A stretch of 46,784 nucleotides of DNA from Staphylococcus simulans (GCF_003043455.1 NZ_PZGG01000014.1:1-46784), one strand, 5' to 3'; positions 1 to 9,015 are shown, counted from the stretch's first letter. The notes: generated by a model from the letters alone, not told the origin. Numbers and translations: made by a program.

Positions 1-205
<205 letters not shown>

Positions 206-344
206 TTATGATGTTTGACTAGCTCATAAAAACTAATTGTTTTAAAACGTCCTTAAGACGTTTGTTAATTTGGAATTAACGTTGACATATTGTCATTCAG
301 TTTTCAATGTTCATTCGGTTTATTTTTCCGACTCACAAGAATCA

Positions 345-373
345 ATTATACTCTCTTAAAACTTTAAAGTCAA
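345..373 (-). promoter_or_regulatory. rRNA operon promoter P1
   Basis: On the minus strand, -35 TTGACT (368-373) and -10 TATAAT (345-350) are separated by exactly 17 bp, about 140 nt upstream of the 16S gene. The leader between them and 16S (206-344) contains short inverted repeats (e.g. AACGTCTTAAGGACGTT near 245-262) of the sort used in rRNA processing stems. Confidence 0.85.
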
Positions 374-452
374 CACTTTTTCAAAAGTTTTTTGAGAAGT
401 TTTTTCTGTGTGATTGTTGAAGTTATTTGTTTCGTTCGTTCAACAGGTATTA

Positions 453-481
453 ACTATACTAGCTTCTGCGCTTTTTTGCAA
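453..481 (-). promoter_or_regulatory. rRNA operon promoter P2 (upstream, tandem)
   Basis: Minus strand -35 TTGCAA (476-481) and -10 TATAGT (453-458), spacing 17 bp, lie 108 bp upstream of P1. Tandem promoters are usual for rRNA operons. The remaining sequence 482-655 is AT-rich and shows no gene. Confidence 0.75.
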
Positions 482-660
482 CCCTTAAAATCCATCTTTT
501 TTCGCCCTCAAACTGCTCAACGACGCTATTTTCCGTACTTTTATTCCAATGAAACCTGTAATGTTCGTTAAATATCCCCTTACATTTCTATATCTCTTCA
601 CAATCTCTTAATATTCCTCACAAAAACCAAACTTTAATTTTTTCTAAAAAAGTTTAAAAA

Positions 661-716
661 AGTGCAGACGGGCATAATAAGAGGTTGAGCCTCTAGTATT
701 ATGACACTTCTGCACT
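661..716 (-). terminator. Rho-independent terminator after recR
   Basis: A long interrupted hairpin (AGTGCAGA...TCTGCACT with inner ATAATA/TATTAT and AGG/CCT pairs) is followed on the minus strand by a run of six T and further T-rich sequence. It ends the dnaX-side transcript before the rRNA promoters. Confidence 0.85.
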
Positions 717-720
717 GATT

Positions 721-1317
721 TTACATTTCTGTTCTGCCAGCAATTGCACGTGACAAAGTCACTTCATCTGCATATTCTAAGTCTCCGCCTACAGAAAGAC
801 CTTGCGCCAATCTTGTTACTTTAATACCGATTGGTTTCACAAGTCGAGAAATATACATTGCTGTCGATTCACCCTCTAAGTTAGGATTCATCGCAAGAAT
901 CAATTCTTTTACTTCTTCATCTTTTAATCGTTCTATTAATGAAGGAATATTAATATCCTCTGGCCCGATACCATCCATCGGAGAGATTGCACCATGCAAT
1001 ACATGATATAAACCTTTATACTCCCTCATTTTTTCCATTGCAATAACATCTTTGTCATCTTCAACTACACAAATAACAGAACGATCTCTCTGTTTATCTT
1101 GGCAGATATAACAAGGATCTTCTTCAGTAATATGTCCACATGTACTGCAATATGTTAATTCACGTTTGACATCTACAAGCGCTTTTGCGAATTGAACGAC
1201 GTCATCTTCTTTCATATCTAAGACATGAAATGCCAGACGTTGTGCCGTTTTCGGCCCAATGCCTGGCAATTTCATGAAACTATCAATAAGTTTCGAAATT
1301 GGTTCTGGATAATGCAT
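721..1317 (-). CDS. recR: Recombination mediator protein RecR
   Basis: A 198-residue protein of standard RecR length. The N-terminal helix-hairpin-helix region (about residues 10-30, with [15 protein letters not shown]) binds DNA. A four-cysteine zinc site follows (C57, C60, C69, C72), then a Toprim domain starting at [10 protein letters not shown]. RecR works with RecO/RecF to load RecA onto SSB-coated gaps during recombinational repair. Its start lies 6 nt after the ebfC stop, so the two are surely co-transcribed, and a strong terminator follows 4 nt after its stop. The ebfC-recR pairing is conserved in Firmicutes. No oddities are seen. Confidence 0.98.
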   Translation of the reverse strand: MHYPEPISKLIDSFMKLPGIGPKTAQRLAFHVLDMKEDDVVQFAKALVDVKRELTYCSTCGHITEEDPCYICQDKQRDRSVICVVEDDKDVIAMEKMREYKGLYHVLHGAISPMDGIGPEDINIPSLIERLKDEEVKELILAMNPNLEGESTAMYISRLVKPIGIKVTRLAQGLSVGGDLEYADEVTLSRAIAGRTEM

Positions 1318-1323
1318 GGCTTA

Positions 1324-1641
1324 TCACATTCCAGGAATGTTCAAGCCTTTAGTGTGTTTGCCTAAGCGTTCTGATGTTAATTCATCTGCTTTATTCATCG
1401 CTTCATTTGTAGCAGCTAACACTAAATCTTGAAGCATTTCAACATCATCTGGGTCGACTGCTTCTTCATTGATTTCAACATCTACGACTTCTTTATGACC
1501 TGTTACAGTTACAGTTACCATACCGCCGCCTGCTGTACCTTTAACTCTTTCGTCTTTTAATTTTTCTTGCTCTTCAGCCATTTTCTTTTGCATTTTCTGC
1601 ATTTGTTTCATCATTTGTTGCATATTTCCGCCACCGCGCAT
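1324..1641 (-). CDS. ebfC: YbaB/EbfC-family nucleoid-associated protein
   Basis: A 105-residue protein with the family's Met/Gln/Lys-rich N-terminal helix ([20 protein letters not shown]) and the conserved beta region [18 protein letters not shown]. Family members are dimeric DNA-binding proteins that coat the nucleoid; the cellular role in staphylococci is not established. An AAGGAGG ribosome-binding site lies 9 nt upstream of the chosen ATG. A second in-frame ATG (residue 7) is possible but poorly placed. It sits between dnaX and recR, the usual Firmicutes arrangement. Confidence 0.95.
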   Translation of the reverse strand: MRGGGNMQQMMKQMQKMQKKMAEEQEKLKDERVKGTAGGGMVTVTVTGHKEVVDVEINEEAVDPDDVEMLQDLVLAATNEAMNKADELTSERLGKHTKGLNIPGM

Positions 1642-1782
1642 AATATAGTTCCTCCTTAGATTCTAGCTTTATTATTCAACATAAGTCTAAGATACAAGAG
1701 TTCAATCGTATTCAATCGATTTTTTTACTTATAATGGAAGAAACCCATTATTTACTCTCCTATCTCTTCTATTGATATGCAA

Positions 1783-1791
1783 ATTATAACA
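1783..1791 (-). promoter_or_regulatory. Candidate extended -10 promoter for ebfC-recR
   Basis: On the minus strand TGTTATAAT is an extended -10 element (TGnTATAAT). It lies 142 nt upstream of ebfC and just after the hairpin that follows dnaX. No convincing -35 is seen. If real it gives ebfC-recR its own transcript. Confidence 0.45.
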
Positions 1792-1794
1792 CAA

Positions 1795-1841
1795 AGCACA
1801 CAGGTCTTTCGACAATGATGGTATCTGAAAGGCTGTGTGCT
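1795..1841 (-). terminator. Hairpin downstream of dnaX
   Basis: A 9-bp perfect stem (AGCACACAG / CTGTGTGCT) lies 10 nt after the dnaX stop. The downstream T content on the minus strand is only moderate (TTTGTGTTAT), so it may be a leaky terminator that leaves some read-through to ebfC-recR. Confidence 0.5.
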
Positions 1842-1850
1842 GTATTTACT

Positions 1851-3581
1851 TTATTCTTCATCCATGACATGAACAGTGTCTTCACCAAACATATCTTTGG
1901 CTTTTTGAACAATATCATCTTGAGGTGCTTCTTGTTTCGTTTCTGTTTGGTTTGCTTGTTGATTACGTTTTCGATTTTGAAGATATTCAGAGCGTACTTG
2001 CATCCATTGATCTGCAGGTACACCGACAACTGCAACATCTTTATTGATAATACTACGTACAACTTCTTCTAAGTTTTTACGTTTCTCATCATCGTCATTT
2101 ACGATTTCACAATGAATCTCTGCTTCAAATTGAACCAAAACACTTTTTTCACTCGCCGCGACTGGAATAGAGTTTTGCAATAAACTCACCAATGCTTTTT
2201 GATTATGATTCTTCGCATGGTCAATTACTTCTTGCCAATGTTCTTTCAATAATTGAATATCTTCTTTATTCGCATTATCTAATACCTTCGCAATTTGTGT
2301 CATAGAGTAACTGTTCTTACTCTTACGACGTCCTCTAGATGCTGTATGTTGCTTAGGTGGTGTATTTACTTGTGGAACACCTTGTTGTTTTAATGCGTGC
2401 AATTCTTGCTCAAGATGTTCTAAACGTTGCAACAAGGCGCTATTAACATCATTGGTACCTGTTGTTTGCGTTGCTTGCGATTCGTTCATTGAAGTTTGAG
2501 GCTCTGATGTTTTAGAAGCCCCACCTGCTTTAATCAATTCTGCCATTTTAACCAATAATACTTCAAAGTGTACGTTTTGATTTACACTGAAACGCACAGA
2601 TACTAATGTATCATTGATTAAATCAATCATTTTATACAAGGTATCAAAGTCAAAGCCCATCAAAGCATCATATTCTGTTTGATTTTGGGCTGTTTTATTC
2701 ATAATCGTATCACGTACAAAGTAAATCAGATCATTAATTAAACGATTGACTTCTTTACCGTCTTCTATAAATTGATGATAGCGTGCAAAAGCTGCTTTTA
2801 CTTCTCCATTTGCCACATCATTTAATAAAGCATTCAGAGAAGCTTCATCTACACTACCAGTTACATTCAACGCATCTTGCAATGTTAAGTGTTCATCACC
2901 GAATGCAATTGCTTGGTCCATGATACTCAACGCATCACGCATACCGCCTTCAGAAGCTTTCGCAATAAACGCAATTGCTTCTTCATCGAATTCAATATGT
3001 TGAGATTCCGCAACATAGCGTAAACGATCAATAATTTGATCTAAACTAATTGCTTTGAAATCAAAGCGTTGCGCACGCGAAATTATAGTAGGCGGAATTT
3101 TATGCGGTTCAGTTGTCGCCAGAATAAAAATAGCATGTGCTGGCGGTTCTTCTAACGTTTTTAACAATGCATTAAATGCACCCGTCGTCAGCATATGCAC
3201 TTCATCGATAATATAAACTTTATATTTTGATTGTGATGGTGCGTATTTCACTTTATCTCGTATGTTTCTGATTTCATCGACACCATTATTACTTGCTGCG
3301 TCAATTTCAATGACATCTGAATTAGAGCCTTGCGTAATACTCTTACAAATGTCGCATTCATTACAGGGTTCTCCGTCAACGCTGTTAGGACAGTTGATTG
3401 CTTTCGCAAATACTTTCGCAATACTCGTTTTCCCAGTCCCTCTAGGACCGCTGAAAATATAAGCATGCGATTGTTTACCCTTAGCAATCGCGTTACGGAG
3501 CGTCTTAGTTACATGCTCTTGTCCGACCACATCACTGAAACTTTGTGGTCGATACATTCTATATAAAGCTTGATAATTCAC
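1851..3581 (-). CDS. dnaX: DNA polymerase III subunit tau/gamma
   Basis: A 576-residue clamp-loader ATPase. Walker A GPRGTGKT is at residues 45-52, a zinc module has C64, C73, C76 and C79, Walker B IIDEVH is at 124-129, and an SRC-like 'ISRAQRFDF' motif follows. The C-terminal third is the variable tau region. It forms the pentameric loader with delta and delta' that opens the beta sliding clamp and, through tau, binds the PolC/DnaE replicase. The ribosome-binding site GGAGGTG supports the start. The single A-run near the 3' part is not in the NNA-AAA-AAG frame, so no gamma-producing frameshift is predicted. Upstream gene is a GNAT protein 68 nt away. Confidence 0.97.
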   Translation of the reverse strand: MNYQALYRMYRPQSFSDVVGQEHVTKTLRNAIAKGKQSHAYIFSGPRGTGKTSIAKVFAKAINCPNSVDGEPCNECDICKSITQGSNSDVIEIDAASNNGVDEIRNIRDKVKYAPSQSKYKVYIIDEVHMLTTGAFNALLKTLEEPPAHAIFILATTEPHKIPPTIISRAQRFDFKAISLDQIIDRLRYVAESQHIEFDEEAIAFIAKASEGGMRDALSIMDQAIAFGDEHLTLQDALNVTGSVDEASLNALLNDVANGEVKAAFARYHQFIEDGKEVNRLINDLIYFVRDTIMNKTAQNQTEYDALMGFDFDTLYKMIDLINDTLVSVRFSVNQNVHFEVLLVKMAELIKAGGASKTSEPQTSMNESQATQTTGTNDVNSALLQRLEHLEQELHALKQQGVPQVNTPPKQHTASRGRRKSKNSYSMTQIAKVLDNANKEDIQLLKEHWQEVIDHAKNHNQKALVSLLQNSIPVAASEKSVLVQFEAEIHCEIVNDDDEKRKNLEEVVRSIINKDVAVVGVPADQWMQVRSEYLQNRKRNQQANQTETKQEAPQDDIVQKAKDMFGEDTVHVMDEE

Positions 3582-3649
3582 TTTCGCACCTCCGAATACA
3601 AATCAACATTATTATAGCACGCAGACAGGATGCAATGCGATGATAGAAA

Positions 3650-4177
3650 TCAAACTTCATTTTCTAAGATTAACTGTCCTTGAGGATGTGCATCTAAAGT
3701 ATCCCACAATAAATAAACACTATATTGATCTATGTCTTCACCTTCTGGAACTTCTACACTGAAATCACTTAAAGGGATAAATCCAAGCGATCTGAAATAA
3801 TCCGGCTCACCCTCTACAATAATTTCATTATAGCCAGCCTCTTTTGCTCGGCTTTCTATTGCTTCTACCAAAGCCTTGCCGATACCATATTCTCTATAAT
3901 CCTCTTTCACAGATAACGAACGTATCATTAAAGGACGCTGTATATCTTCTTCATTTCGAATCAACTCTTGCATCATTAAAATATGACCAACGATTTCATT
4001 ATCATCAGTACGCGCAATCATTTCAAAATCATAATTATAATTAGGCAAGCGTCTTAATTCACGCAAACTATCTTCGTAATACTCCCCTTCGAAGAGTCCT
4101 TCACTATCTTTTTTGTCTTTTAAGTGTGCAATCACTGGATAATCGTTTTCTGTTACTGTACCTAGAAATATCTGCAT
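3650..4177 (-). CDS. GNAT-family N-acetyltransferase
   Basis: A 175-residue protein of the GNAT fold. The acetyl-CoA-binding motif A is seen as SVKEDYREYGIGKALVEAIE (R/Q-x-x-G-x-G/A type, 'YREYGIG'), followed by the typical 'GYNEIIVEGEPDYFRSLGF' strand-helix of YhbS-like members. It should transfer an acetyl group from acetyl-CoA to an amine, but the substrate cannot be read from sequence. The start has an upstream GGAGGGG ribosome-binding site. It is upstream of and co-oriented with dnaX; whether they are co-transcribed is unknown. Confidence 0.85.
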   Translation of the reverse strand: MQIFLGTVTENDYPVIAHLKDKKDSEGLFEGEYYEDSLRELRRLPNYNYDFEMIARTDDNEIVGHILMMQELIRNEEDIQRPLMIRSLSVKEDYREYGIGKALVEAIESRAKEAGYNEIIVEGEPDYFRSLGFIPLSDFSVEVPEGEDIDQYSVYLLWDTLDAHPQGQLILENEV

Positions 4178-4401
4178 ACGTTCCCCTCCGTTATTCAGTA
4201 AAATGTATTAGGTACATTATAACGTAACTTGCTTTTTTCTCTTATTAATATGGGTTTATACATTTTCGACAATCACTAAAGAACCCATGATGCTCATTTT
4301 TGAAGAAATTATATAATATTTGTAAAATTAATGTAAATTATGTGATAAGATATGAGTTAACTAAGTCAGCATTGTCAAAATCCATTAAGGGGGCGACACA
4401 C

Positions 4402-4593
4402 ATGGTAATGAAAAATAAAGCTTATACCCTTTTAGGCATCGTGTTTATTGTATTGTGTCTAGCCAATTTTGTTGTTTTATATAATATATGGGCAGTTCTG
4501 CCAGGCCTGATTTGTGGCATCGTCTTTTTACGCTACGGTATTCAATTCAAAAGTGCAGAAGAAATTTTAAAAACTAAAAGCAAAGAAATATAA
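4402..4593 (+). CDS. Small two-helix membrane protein, unknown function
   Basis: A 63-residue protein. The start chosen is the ATG at 4402, 8 nt after AAGGGGG; an upstream in-frame ATG at 4300 lacks a ribosome-binding site. Two hydrophobic segments are visible (about residues 8-28 and 30-45), with a charged C-terminal tail ending KTKSKEI. I do not recognise a family. It stands alone on the plus strand between minus-strand genes and is closed by a strong bidirectional terminator. Confidence 0.7.
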   Translation: MVMKNKAYTLLGIVFIVLCLANFVVLYNIWAVLPGLICGIVFLRYGIQFKSAEEILKTKSKEI

Positions 4594-4636
4594 AACATGC
4601 GATATGTCTCAAATATAGAGATATATCGCATGTTTT
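4593..4636. terminator. Bidirectional terminator
   Basis: A 13-15 bp stem (AAACATGCGATAT...ATATATCGCATGTTT) separates the convergent small membrane-protein gene (plus) and the 121-residue helical protein gene (minus), overlapping the stop of the latter. T-rich sequence exists on both sides. Confidence 0.85.
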
Positions 4637-5000
4637 ATAACCAAGAATAGGTTTTACAACTATCAAGCGCTCTTTTTACTAATACTTGTCCTATACATAT
4701 CTTCGATTTAATTTTCTCTAATTCACCTATTGCTTTATCCGCCATTTTACCCTCTGCTGCTTCATTAATTTCACCACTAAAAGCATTAATATCTTGAAAT
4801 AATAAATGCAATTTCTCTTCTATATCGCTTAATTTTTCTCTTTCATCACGGATCATCTGATCAGTCTCTTTTTTCATTTGCATTTTTAATGACATCAAGT
4901 AAGCTTGTTCTTTTGCAAATTGAACCCCTTCTTCTATAGTTTCTCCTGTTTTTCCAGTCACATCTTCAACTGTTTCTATTAATTCTTTTCTAATATACAT
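4635..5000 (-). CDS. Small helical protein, putative partner of the adjacent lipase toxin
   Basis: A 121-residue, almost wholly helical, charged protein with no signal peptide and no membrane segment. Residues 1-60 (…VEDVTGKTGETIEEGVQFAK…) and 60-110 form long amphipathic helices. It has an AGAGGAG ribosome-binding site and begins 11 nt after the lipase stop, so it is in the same operon. LXG-type toxins secreted by the staphylococcal type VII (Ess) system depend on small helical partner proteins that bind the toxin's helical targeting domain, and the S. aureus lipase toxin TslA has such partners (TlaA). By size, fold and position this could be the equivalent. That is inference: no diagnostic motif is seen, and it could instead be a cytoplasmic antidote. 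Confidence 0.6.
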   Translation of the reverse strand: MYIRKELIETVEDVTGKTGETIEEGVQFAKEQAYLMSLKMQMKKETDQMIRDEREKLSDIEEKLHLLFQDINAFSGEINEAAEGKMADKAIGELEKIKSKICIGQVLVKRALDSCKTYSWL

Positions 5001-5011
5001 ACTTATCTCCT

Positions 5012-6184
5012 CTAGTTCAAACCAAACTTTTCACTTAAATCCATTTCTAATGTATGCATTTCTTTTGTATTGGTTTCTAAGTGATTGGCAAATTGTACAA
5101 TTAAACTTTTAATTTTTTTCAAACTGTCTGCACTTTCCTCGAACTCTAAGCCATCATAAAAGTCATAGTGTTCTGTTTTAGAAAGCTCTTGCATATAATT
5201 TTCAATATCACTTCTACTAATATACTCAAATCCGCCATTAGAAATTTTTTCTGCATATTTACTTTCTATTGCTTTAGCTTGTATTTTAGTTTCATCGATA
5301 TAGTTTTCTAATTCTTTTAAAGCAACTCCAATAAATTCAACCTTACTCGGTAATTTTTTGGATATATTATATAACATCTCATAATCCATTTTTATAACAA
5401 TATGGTCTCCATCGAATAGATAGGTATCCAATCCATGACCTTTAATCGTCTTGTAGTGCGTGTGTTTGTCCTGTATCGCAAATTCTTTACCAATAATGGG
5501 ATGTAAAAATTCAATCGTTCCGATTAAATCTGTATTATGAGAGTAATCAATAATACGACTAGCATATTTAGAATTATTGAAATTCTTTTTGATTTCTGGT
5601 GGTAATAGACTAAAACTATTAGGAGCTGAAAAAGTTCTGACCTGATCAAAATCGAACATTACACCCACAGGCACAATACCAGCACCACCTAAACTGTGTC
5701 CGGTACCATATTTGTGCTTAGGATTATACTTTTCAATCACTGATTTGACCCAAATTGCACCTTCATCAAATTGATTAATTTTAAATGAATTTACTTTACC
5801 TATTTCAGTTTTAGGACTTTTAATTTCCATATTTTCTAAATCACTATACTTTTTTATTTTTGGGGTTGAGTAATTTATCTGTAACGGAAGCGCATTCACC
5901 ACTAAAATTTGTGCATCAGCTTTAATATCCGCACCCTTATCTTCAAATAAGTTCGTTCCAGCAAAAGCAAAGTACATTTCATCTTTATCTACTGAACCAT
6001 CACTTCTCACTGGCGCAACAGCCATTGCTTTAAAACCATTCTCATGATCAATACGTGAAGACATTACTTTAAACGTTTGTTCTTTATGACTAATTGAAAC
6101 TGTGAAGTCTTTTTCGAACCCTTTTATATTATAGACTTTTGAAGATAATTCATGATAGGTTTTATCCTTTTGGTATAGTTTCAT
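5012..6184 (-). CDS. TslA-like lipase, putative type VII-secreted toxin with reverse domain order
   Basis: A 390-residue protein with no signal peptide. Residues 1-270 look like an alpha/beta-hydrolase lipase: oxyanion-type AFAGTN at 73-78, nucleophile elbow GTGHSLGG with Ser164, likely acid Asp219 (SHNTDLIG), and likely His250 (KGHGLDTY). Residues 280-390 are helical and charged (ELENYIDETKIQAKAIESKY; SADSLKKIKSLIVQFANHLE), resembling an LXG-type targeting domain but at the C-terminus. This reverse order (enzyme first, targeting domain last) is the hallmark of S. aureus TslA, a phospholipase toxin exported by the type VII system. A ribosome-binding site AAGAGGTGGG precedes the ATG. Neighbours fit: a helical partner downstream and a divergent membrane-anchored protein upstream. 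An Ess system is not in the window. Confidence 0.72.
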   Translation of the reverse strand: MKLYQKDKTYHELSSKVYNIKGFEKDFTVSISHKEQTFKVMSSRIDHENGFKAMAVAPVRSDGSVDKDEMYFAFAGTNLFEDKGADIKADAQILVVNALPLQINYSTPKIKKYSDLENMEIKSPKTEIGKVNSFKINQFDEGAIWVKSVIEKYNPKHKYGTGHSLGGAGIVPVGVMFDFDQVRTFSAPNSFSLLPPEIKKNFNNSKYASRIIDYSHNTDLIGTIEFLHPIIGKEFAIQDKHTHYKTIKGHGLDTYLFDGDHIVIKMDYEMLYNISKKLPSKVEFIGVALKELENYIDETKIQAKAIESKYAEKISNGGFEYISRSDIENYMQELSKTEHYDFYDGLEFEESADSLKKIKSLIVQFANHLETNTKEMHTLEMDLSEKFGLN

Positions 6185-6202
6185 TATCCCACCTCTTTAG
6201 GT

Positions 6203-6220
6203 ATACTTATTAATAAGTAT
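6203..6220. promoter_or_regulatory. Perfect 18-bp palindrome between lipase toxin and putative immunity gene
   Basis: ATACTTATTAATAAGTAT is a perfect dyad in the divergent intergenic region. It overlaps the downstream edge of a TATAAT box (6219-6224, minus strand) that probably serves the lipase gene and ends 19 bp before its ATG. Its place suggests an operator, although AT-rich DNA makes dyads commoner. Confidence 0.5.
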
Positions 6221-6293
6221 TATACATCTTGATATTACAATACGCTATTATATTTTTTATGTATAAATAAAATTAATCTACGAAAGGTACAAT

Positions 6294-6695
6294 ATGAAAC
6301 AAAAACTATTATTCTATATCTCCATCATTATTATTTTAATGTTTATAGTTTGGAAAGGATATGAATGGAAAATGCAACATGATATTGAACAAGAAAGATT
6401 TGATAAACTTAAAAATGAAATCACTCTATATTTGAAATATAATTTAAATAGCTTCAAAAGTGTTAAGTTCACTGAAACAGATGTTGACCCTCTCGGTTTT
6501 TACGTTGTTGAAGGTTATGTGAATAATAATAAAGGCATGAGATTTTCCGCTAGTAAAGATGGTACTAATTCTCAATATTATGAAGGTAACATAGGCGGTA
6601 GTGAAACATTCATGAAGCTATTAAAAAAAGACAGAAAATCCATTCCTGAAATTGAAAAAGAAATTCGCAATTCCAAAAACAAAGGACTCCAATAA
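6294..6695 (+). CDS. Membrane-anchored DUF1433/DUF4467-like protein, putative lipase immunity
   Basis: A 133-residue protein. Residues 4-22 form one hydrophobic segment with the remainder predicted outside the membrane; there is no lipobox cysteine. The soluble part carries a pattern typical of staphylococcal cystatin-fold DUF1433/DUF4467 proteins (YLKYNLNSFKSVKFTETDVDP, GYVNNNKGMRFSA, then a 'YYEGNI' turn). Such proteins, usually lipoproteins, include the TilA immunity protein that protects against the TslA lipase. Here it is encoded divergently, 109 bp from the lipase gene. The immunity role is inferred from family resemblance and position. The start has an AAAGG ribosome-binding site. Confidence 0.6.
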   Translation: MKQKLLFYISIIIILMFIVWKGYEWKMQHDIEQERFDKLKNEITLYLKYNLNSFKSVKFTETDVDPLGFYVVEGYVNNNKGMRFSASKDGTNSQYYEGNIGGSETFMKLLKKDRKSIPEIEKEIRNSKNKGLQ

Positions 6696-6718
6696 TTAAA
6701 CATTAGAGTAAATAATTG

Positions 6719-6770
6719 AAAAACGTCTTATAAAGCATTCAATCTAGTGGCTGCTTTATAAGACGTTTTT
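6719..6770. terminator. Bidirectional terminator
   Basis: A 19-bp near-perfect stem (AAAAACGTCTTATAAAGCA and its complement) with poly-A/poly-T flanks separates the convergent immunity-like gene and the MFS transporter gene. Confidence 0.93.
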
Positions 6771-6783
6771 TGTATTATCTTGA

Positions 6784-7965
6784 TTAATATTCCATTGTTT
6801 GATGTTTGCGACCATGCATGAAATAGTACAGTGCAATGACAAACACAAGTAATAGTGCCATTAACATATAAAGGTTTCGATAGCCTACACTACCAATTAA
6901 AATACCGAGTAATGTTGGACCAGCACCCGCACCTAAATCCGCAAAGATATAGAATGTTGAAGTCGCAAGTCCAATTTTTTCAGGTGGTGACGCTTGAATC
7001 GCAATCGTTTGGAAAGATGGAATCGACGTACCATAACCAATACCGATGAATATAGCTGAGAATAATAACATCCAACTACTATGTGTCATACTTAATAATA
7101 CTAAGCCAATGACAAATAAAACCAATACAGGATAAACAACTTTATTCGCACCATAGTTATCGAATACTTTACCTGTAATCGGTCTGACTACAAACGTACT
7201 AAATGCGTAGACCACAAAGAAGAAACTTGCGGCAGCCGCTAACCCAATATGGCTGGCATACGAATCTAAGAATGCGAGTACACTTGAATAAGCAATCCCT
7301 ACAAAGACAATAACAATAGAAATCGGTATAGCTTGTTTTTGTAGAAATTGGCCGAGGCCTTTAGCTGGATTCACTTCTTTATTCTCAGCATCTACCATAG
7401 GTTGTCTGATATTAGAGATGAAGAGTGATAAAACCCCAGCAAGTAAGATACAGATTAAACATACAATGAAGTTACTTTCAAAACTGAAGCGTTGATTGAT
7501 TAAAATACCTAAGAAAGGACCAATCGCTGACGCTACTGTAGTGCTTAATGCGTAATAGCCGATACCTTCACCTTTTCGATCTTCTGGCACAATCGTAGAT
7601 GAATACGTTCCTGTTGTTGTAGAAGCCATCCCAAATGCGATACCATGGATTAAACGCACAATGATTAAAACTAATAAGCTATGAATAAGGAAATACAACG
7701 CTATGGCCACAAATGAAAAGACCAAACTTGCTAAAAGCGTCTTTTTCAAATTAAGCTGATCAATATATTTCCCAGTAAATAAACGCCCAAATAACATCCC
7801 AATAATAAAGATACCGGCAGCTAAACCGCCCATGCCCTCACCCGCATGAAAAGTATCTATTGTAAAAGAAGTCACAGTTACGATTAAGGCGTAATGAATG
7901 ATATACATTAAGAAGTTAATCAATGTAATAAATATAAAGTCCTTCGTCCACAAATGACGATACAT
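6784..7965 (-). CDS. MFS transporter
   Basis: A 393-residue, 12-segment major facilitator protein. The loop 2-3 signature is seen as GMLFGRLFTGKYIDQ, and the second-half repeat as 'VVRPITGKVFDNYG'. Proton-driven efflux of a small molecule is the likely activity, but the substrate is not readable. It has a GAGGGAG ribosome-binding site. It is divergent from a LysR-type regulator 126 bp away, a classical arrangement in which the regulator controls the transporter. Confidence 0.9.
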   Translation of the reverse strand: MYRHLWTKDFIFITLINFLMYIIHYALIVTVTSFTIDTFHAGEGMGGLAAGIFIIGMLFGRLFTGKYIDQLNLKKTLLASLVFSFVAIALYFLIHSLLVLIIVRLIHGIAFGMASTTTGTYSSTIVPEDRKGEGIGYYALSTTVASAIGPFLGILINQRFSFESNFIVCLICILLAGVLSLFISNIRQPMVDAENKEVNPAKGLGQFLQKQAIPISIVIVFVGIAYSSVLAFLDSYASHIGLAAAASFFFVVYAFSTFVVRPITGKVFDNYGANKVVYPVLVLFVIGLVLLSMTHSSWMLLFSAIFIGIGYGTSIPSFQTIAIQASPPEKIGLATSTFYIFADLGAGAGPTLLGILIGSVGYRNLYMLMALLLVFVIALYYFMHGRKHQTMEY

Positions 7966-8091
7966 ATTTGTACACTCCCTCTTTACGTCACAAAAATTTC
8001 AACGAAACTATTATAATCATAAATAACACTAATGTATAATGGAATTTGTTAATGTTTTCATAAGCAGAACTAATGAATAAGAGGTATAGTT

Positions 8092-9000
8092 ATGAATTTT
8101 ACACAGTTATATTATGTTAAAACAATCACTGAAACAGGTTCAATTACGAAAGCAGCAACCTTATTACACATCACGCAATCTGCGTTAAGTCAGTCTATCT
8201 CTCATTTAGAAGACGAGTTAAATTTAAAGCTGTTTCAACGTCAAAAAAGCGGTACGACTTTAACACCGCAAGGCAAAGAAATATATCCCTTCATCTTAGA
8301 TCTGTTAGAACAAGAATCCACACTTTACGATAAAATTGAAACTTTGAATTCAGAAATGAAAGGCACCCTTTCTATTGCTACAGTTCCAAGTTTATTTATG
8401 ACTATCGTTCCAAGTGTAATGTCTACATTTAAAAGAGACAACCCCAATATCGATGTACAAATTACTGAAGCTGAAAATGATGAAGTTCAACGTTTAGTTG
8501 TCAGCGGAGAAGCTGACATTGGTTTATATACTATCTTAAAAGAAGAAGACTTAGACGTTCGTGGTGCGCGTTATGCCCCATTGTTCTCTAGCGGTTTTAC
8601 CGCTATTGTCCCAAGCGACTCTAAACTCGCTTACTATAATCAACTTTCACTAGAAGATATCAAAGGCTTCCCGTTCATTCTATATGATCGCAACTTCTAT
8701 AAAAAGAACATCCAAAATTTCGAAGAAAAGAATGGTTCAATCAACCTATTATTTTCTACTGAAAACGTCGGTGTACTATTCAATTCCGTTGCAGAAGGCT
8801 TAGGTATCAGTATTCTGTCAGATTTAATGGTAGAAAGTACCCCTTATTATCAACGTAATATGATTACCACTGTTTCTGTAGGAGCACCATTTAATCAAAT
8901 GATTGAATACGGCGTGCTTTATATGGAAGATTCTGAGAAACAAAAACAGATTTCAGAGTTCACGAAGTATTTAGTTAAAGCCGCCCATAACAATCATTAA
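8092..9000 (+). CDS. LysR-family transcriptional regulator
   Basis: A 302-residue LysR protein. The N-terminal winged helix-turn-helix is clear (MNFTQLYYVKTITETGSITK, then AATLLHITQSALSQSISHLE), followed by a periplasmic-binding-like effector domain (about 90-295). It probably regulates the divergent MFS gene in response to a small effector; that ligand is unknown. An AAGAGG ribosome-binding site precedes the ATG. A strong terminator closes the gene. Confidence 0.92.
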   Translation: MNFTQLYYVKTITETGSITKAATLLHITQSALSQSISHLEDELNLKLFQRQKSGTTLTPQGKEIYPFILDLLEQESTLYDKIETLNSEMKGTLSIATVPSLFMTIVPSVMSTFKRDNPNIDVQITEAENDEVQRLVVSGEADIGLYTILKEEDLDVRGARYAPLFSSGFTAIVPSDSKLAYYNQLSLEDIKGFPFILYDRNFYKKNIQNFEEKNGSINLLFSTENVGVLFNSVAEGLGISILSDLMVESTPYYQRNMITTVSVGAPFNQMIEYGVLYMEDSEKQKQISEFTKYLVKAAHNNH

Positions 9001-9015
9001 ATAATCCAAATTAAA

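Noticed and set aside
1784..2072. Overlapping short ORFs on both strands near the dnaX end
   Set aside because: They are other-frame shadows of dnaX and its terminator.
2135..2155. A6G run in dnaX as a possible frameshift site giving gamma
   Set aside because: The run is read GAA-AAA-AGT, not NNA-AAA-AAG, and has no supporting hairpin or Shine-Dalgarno stimulator.
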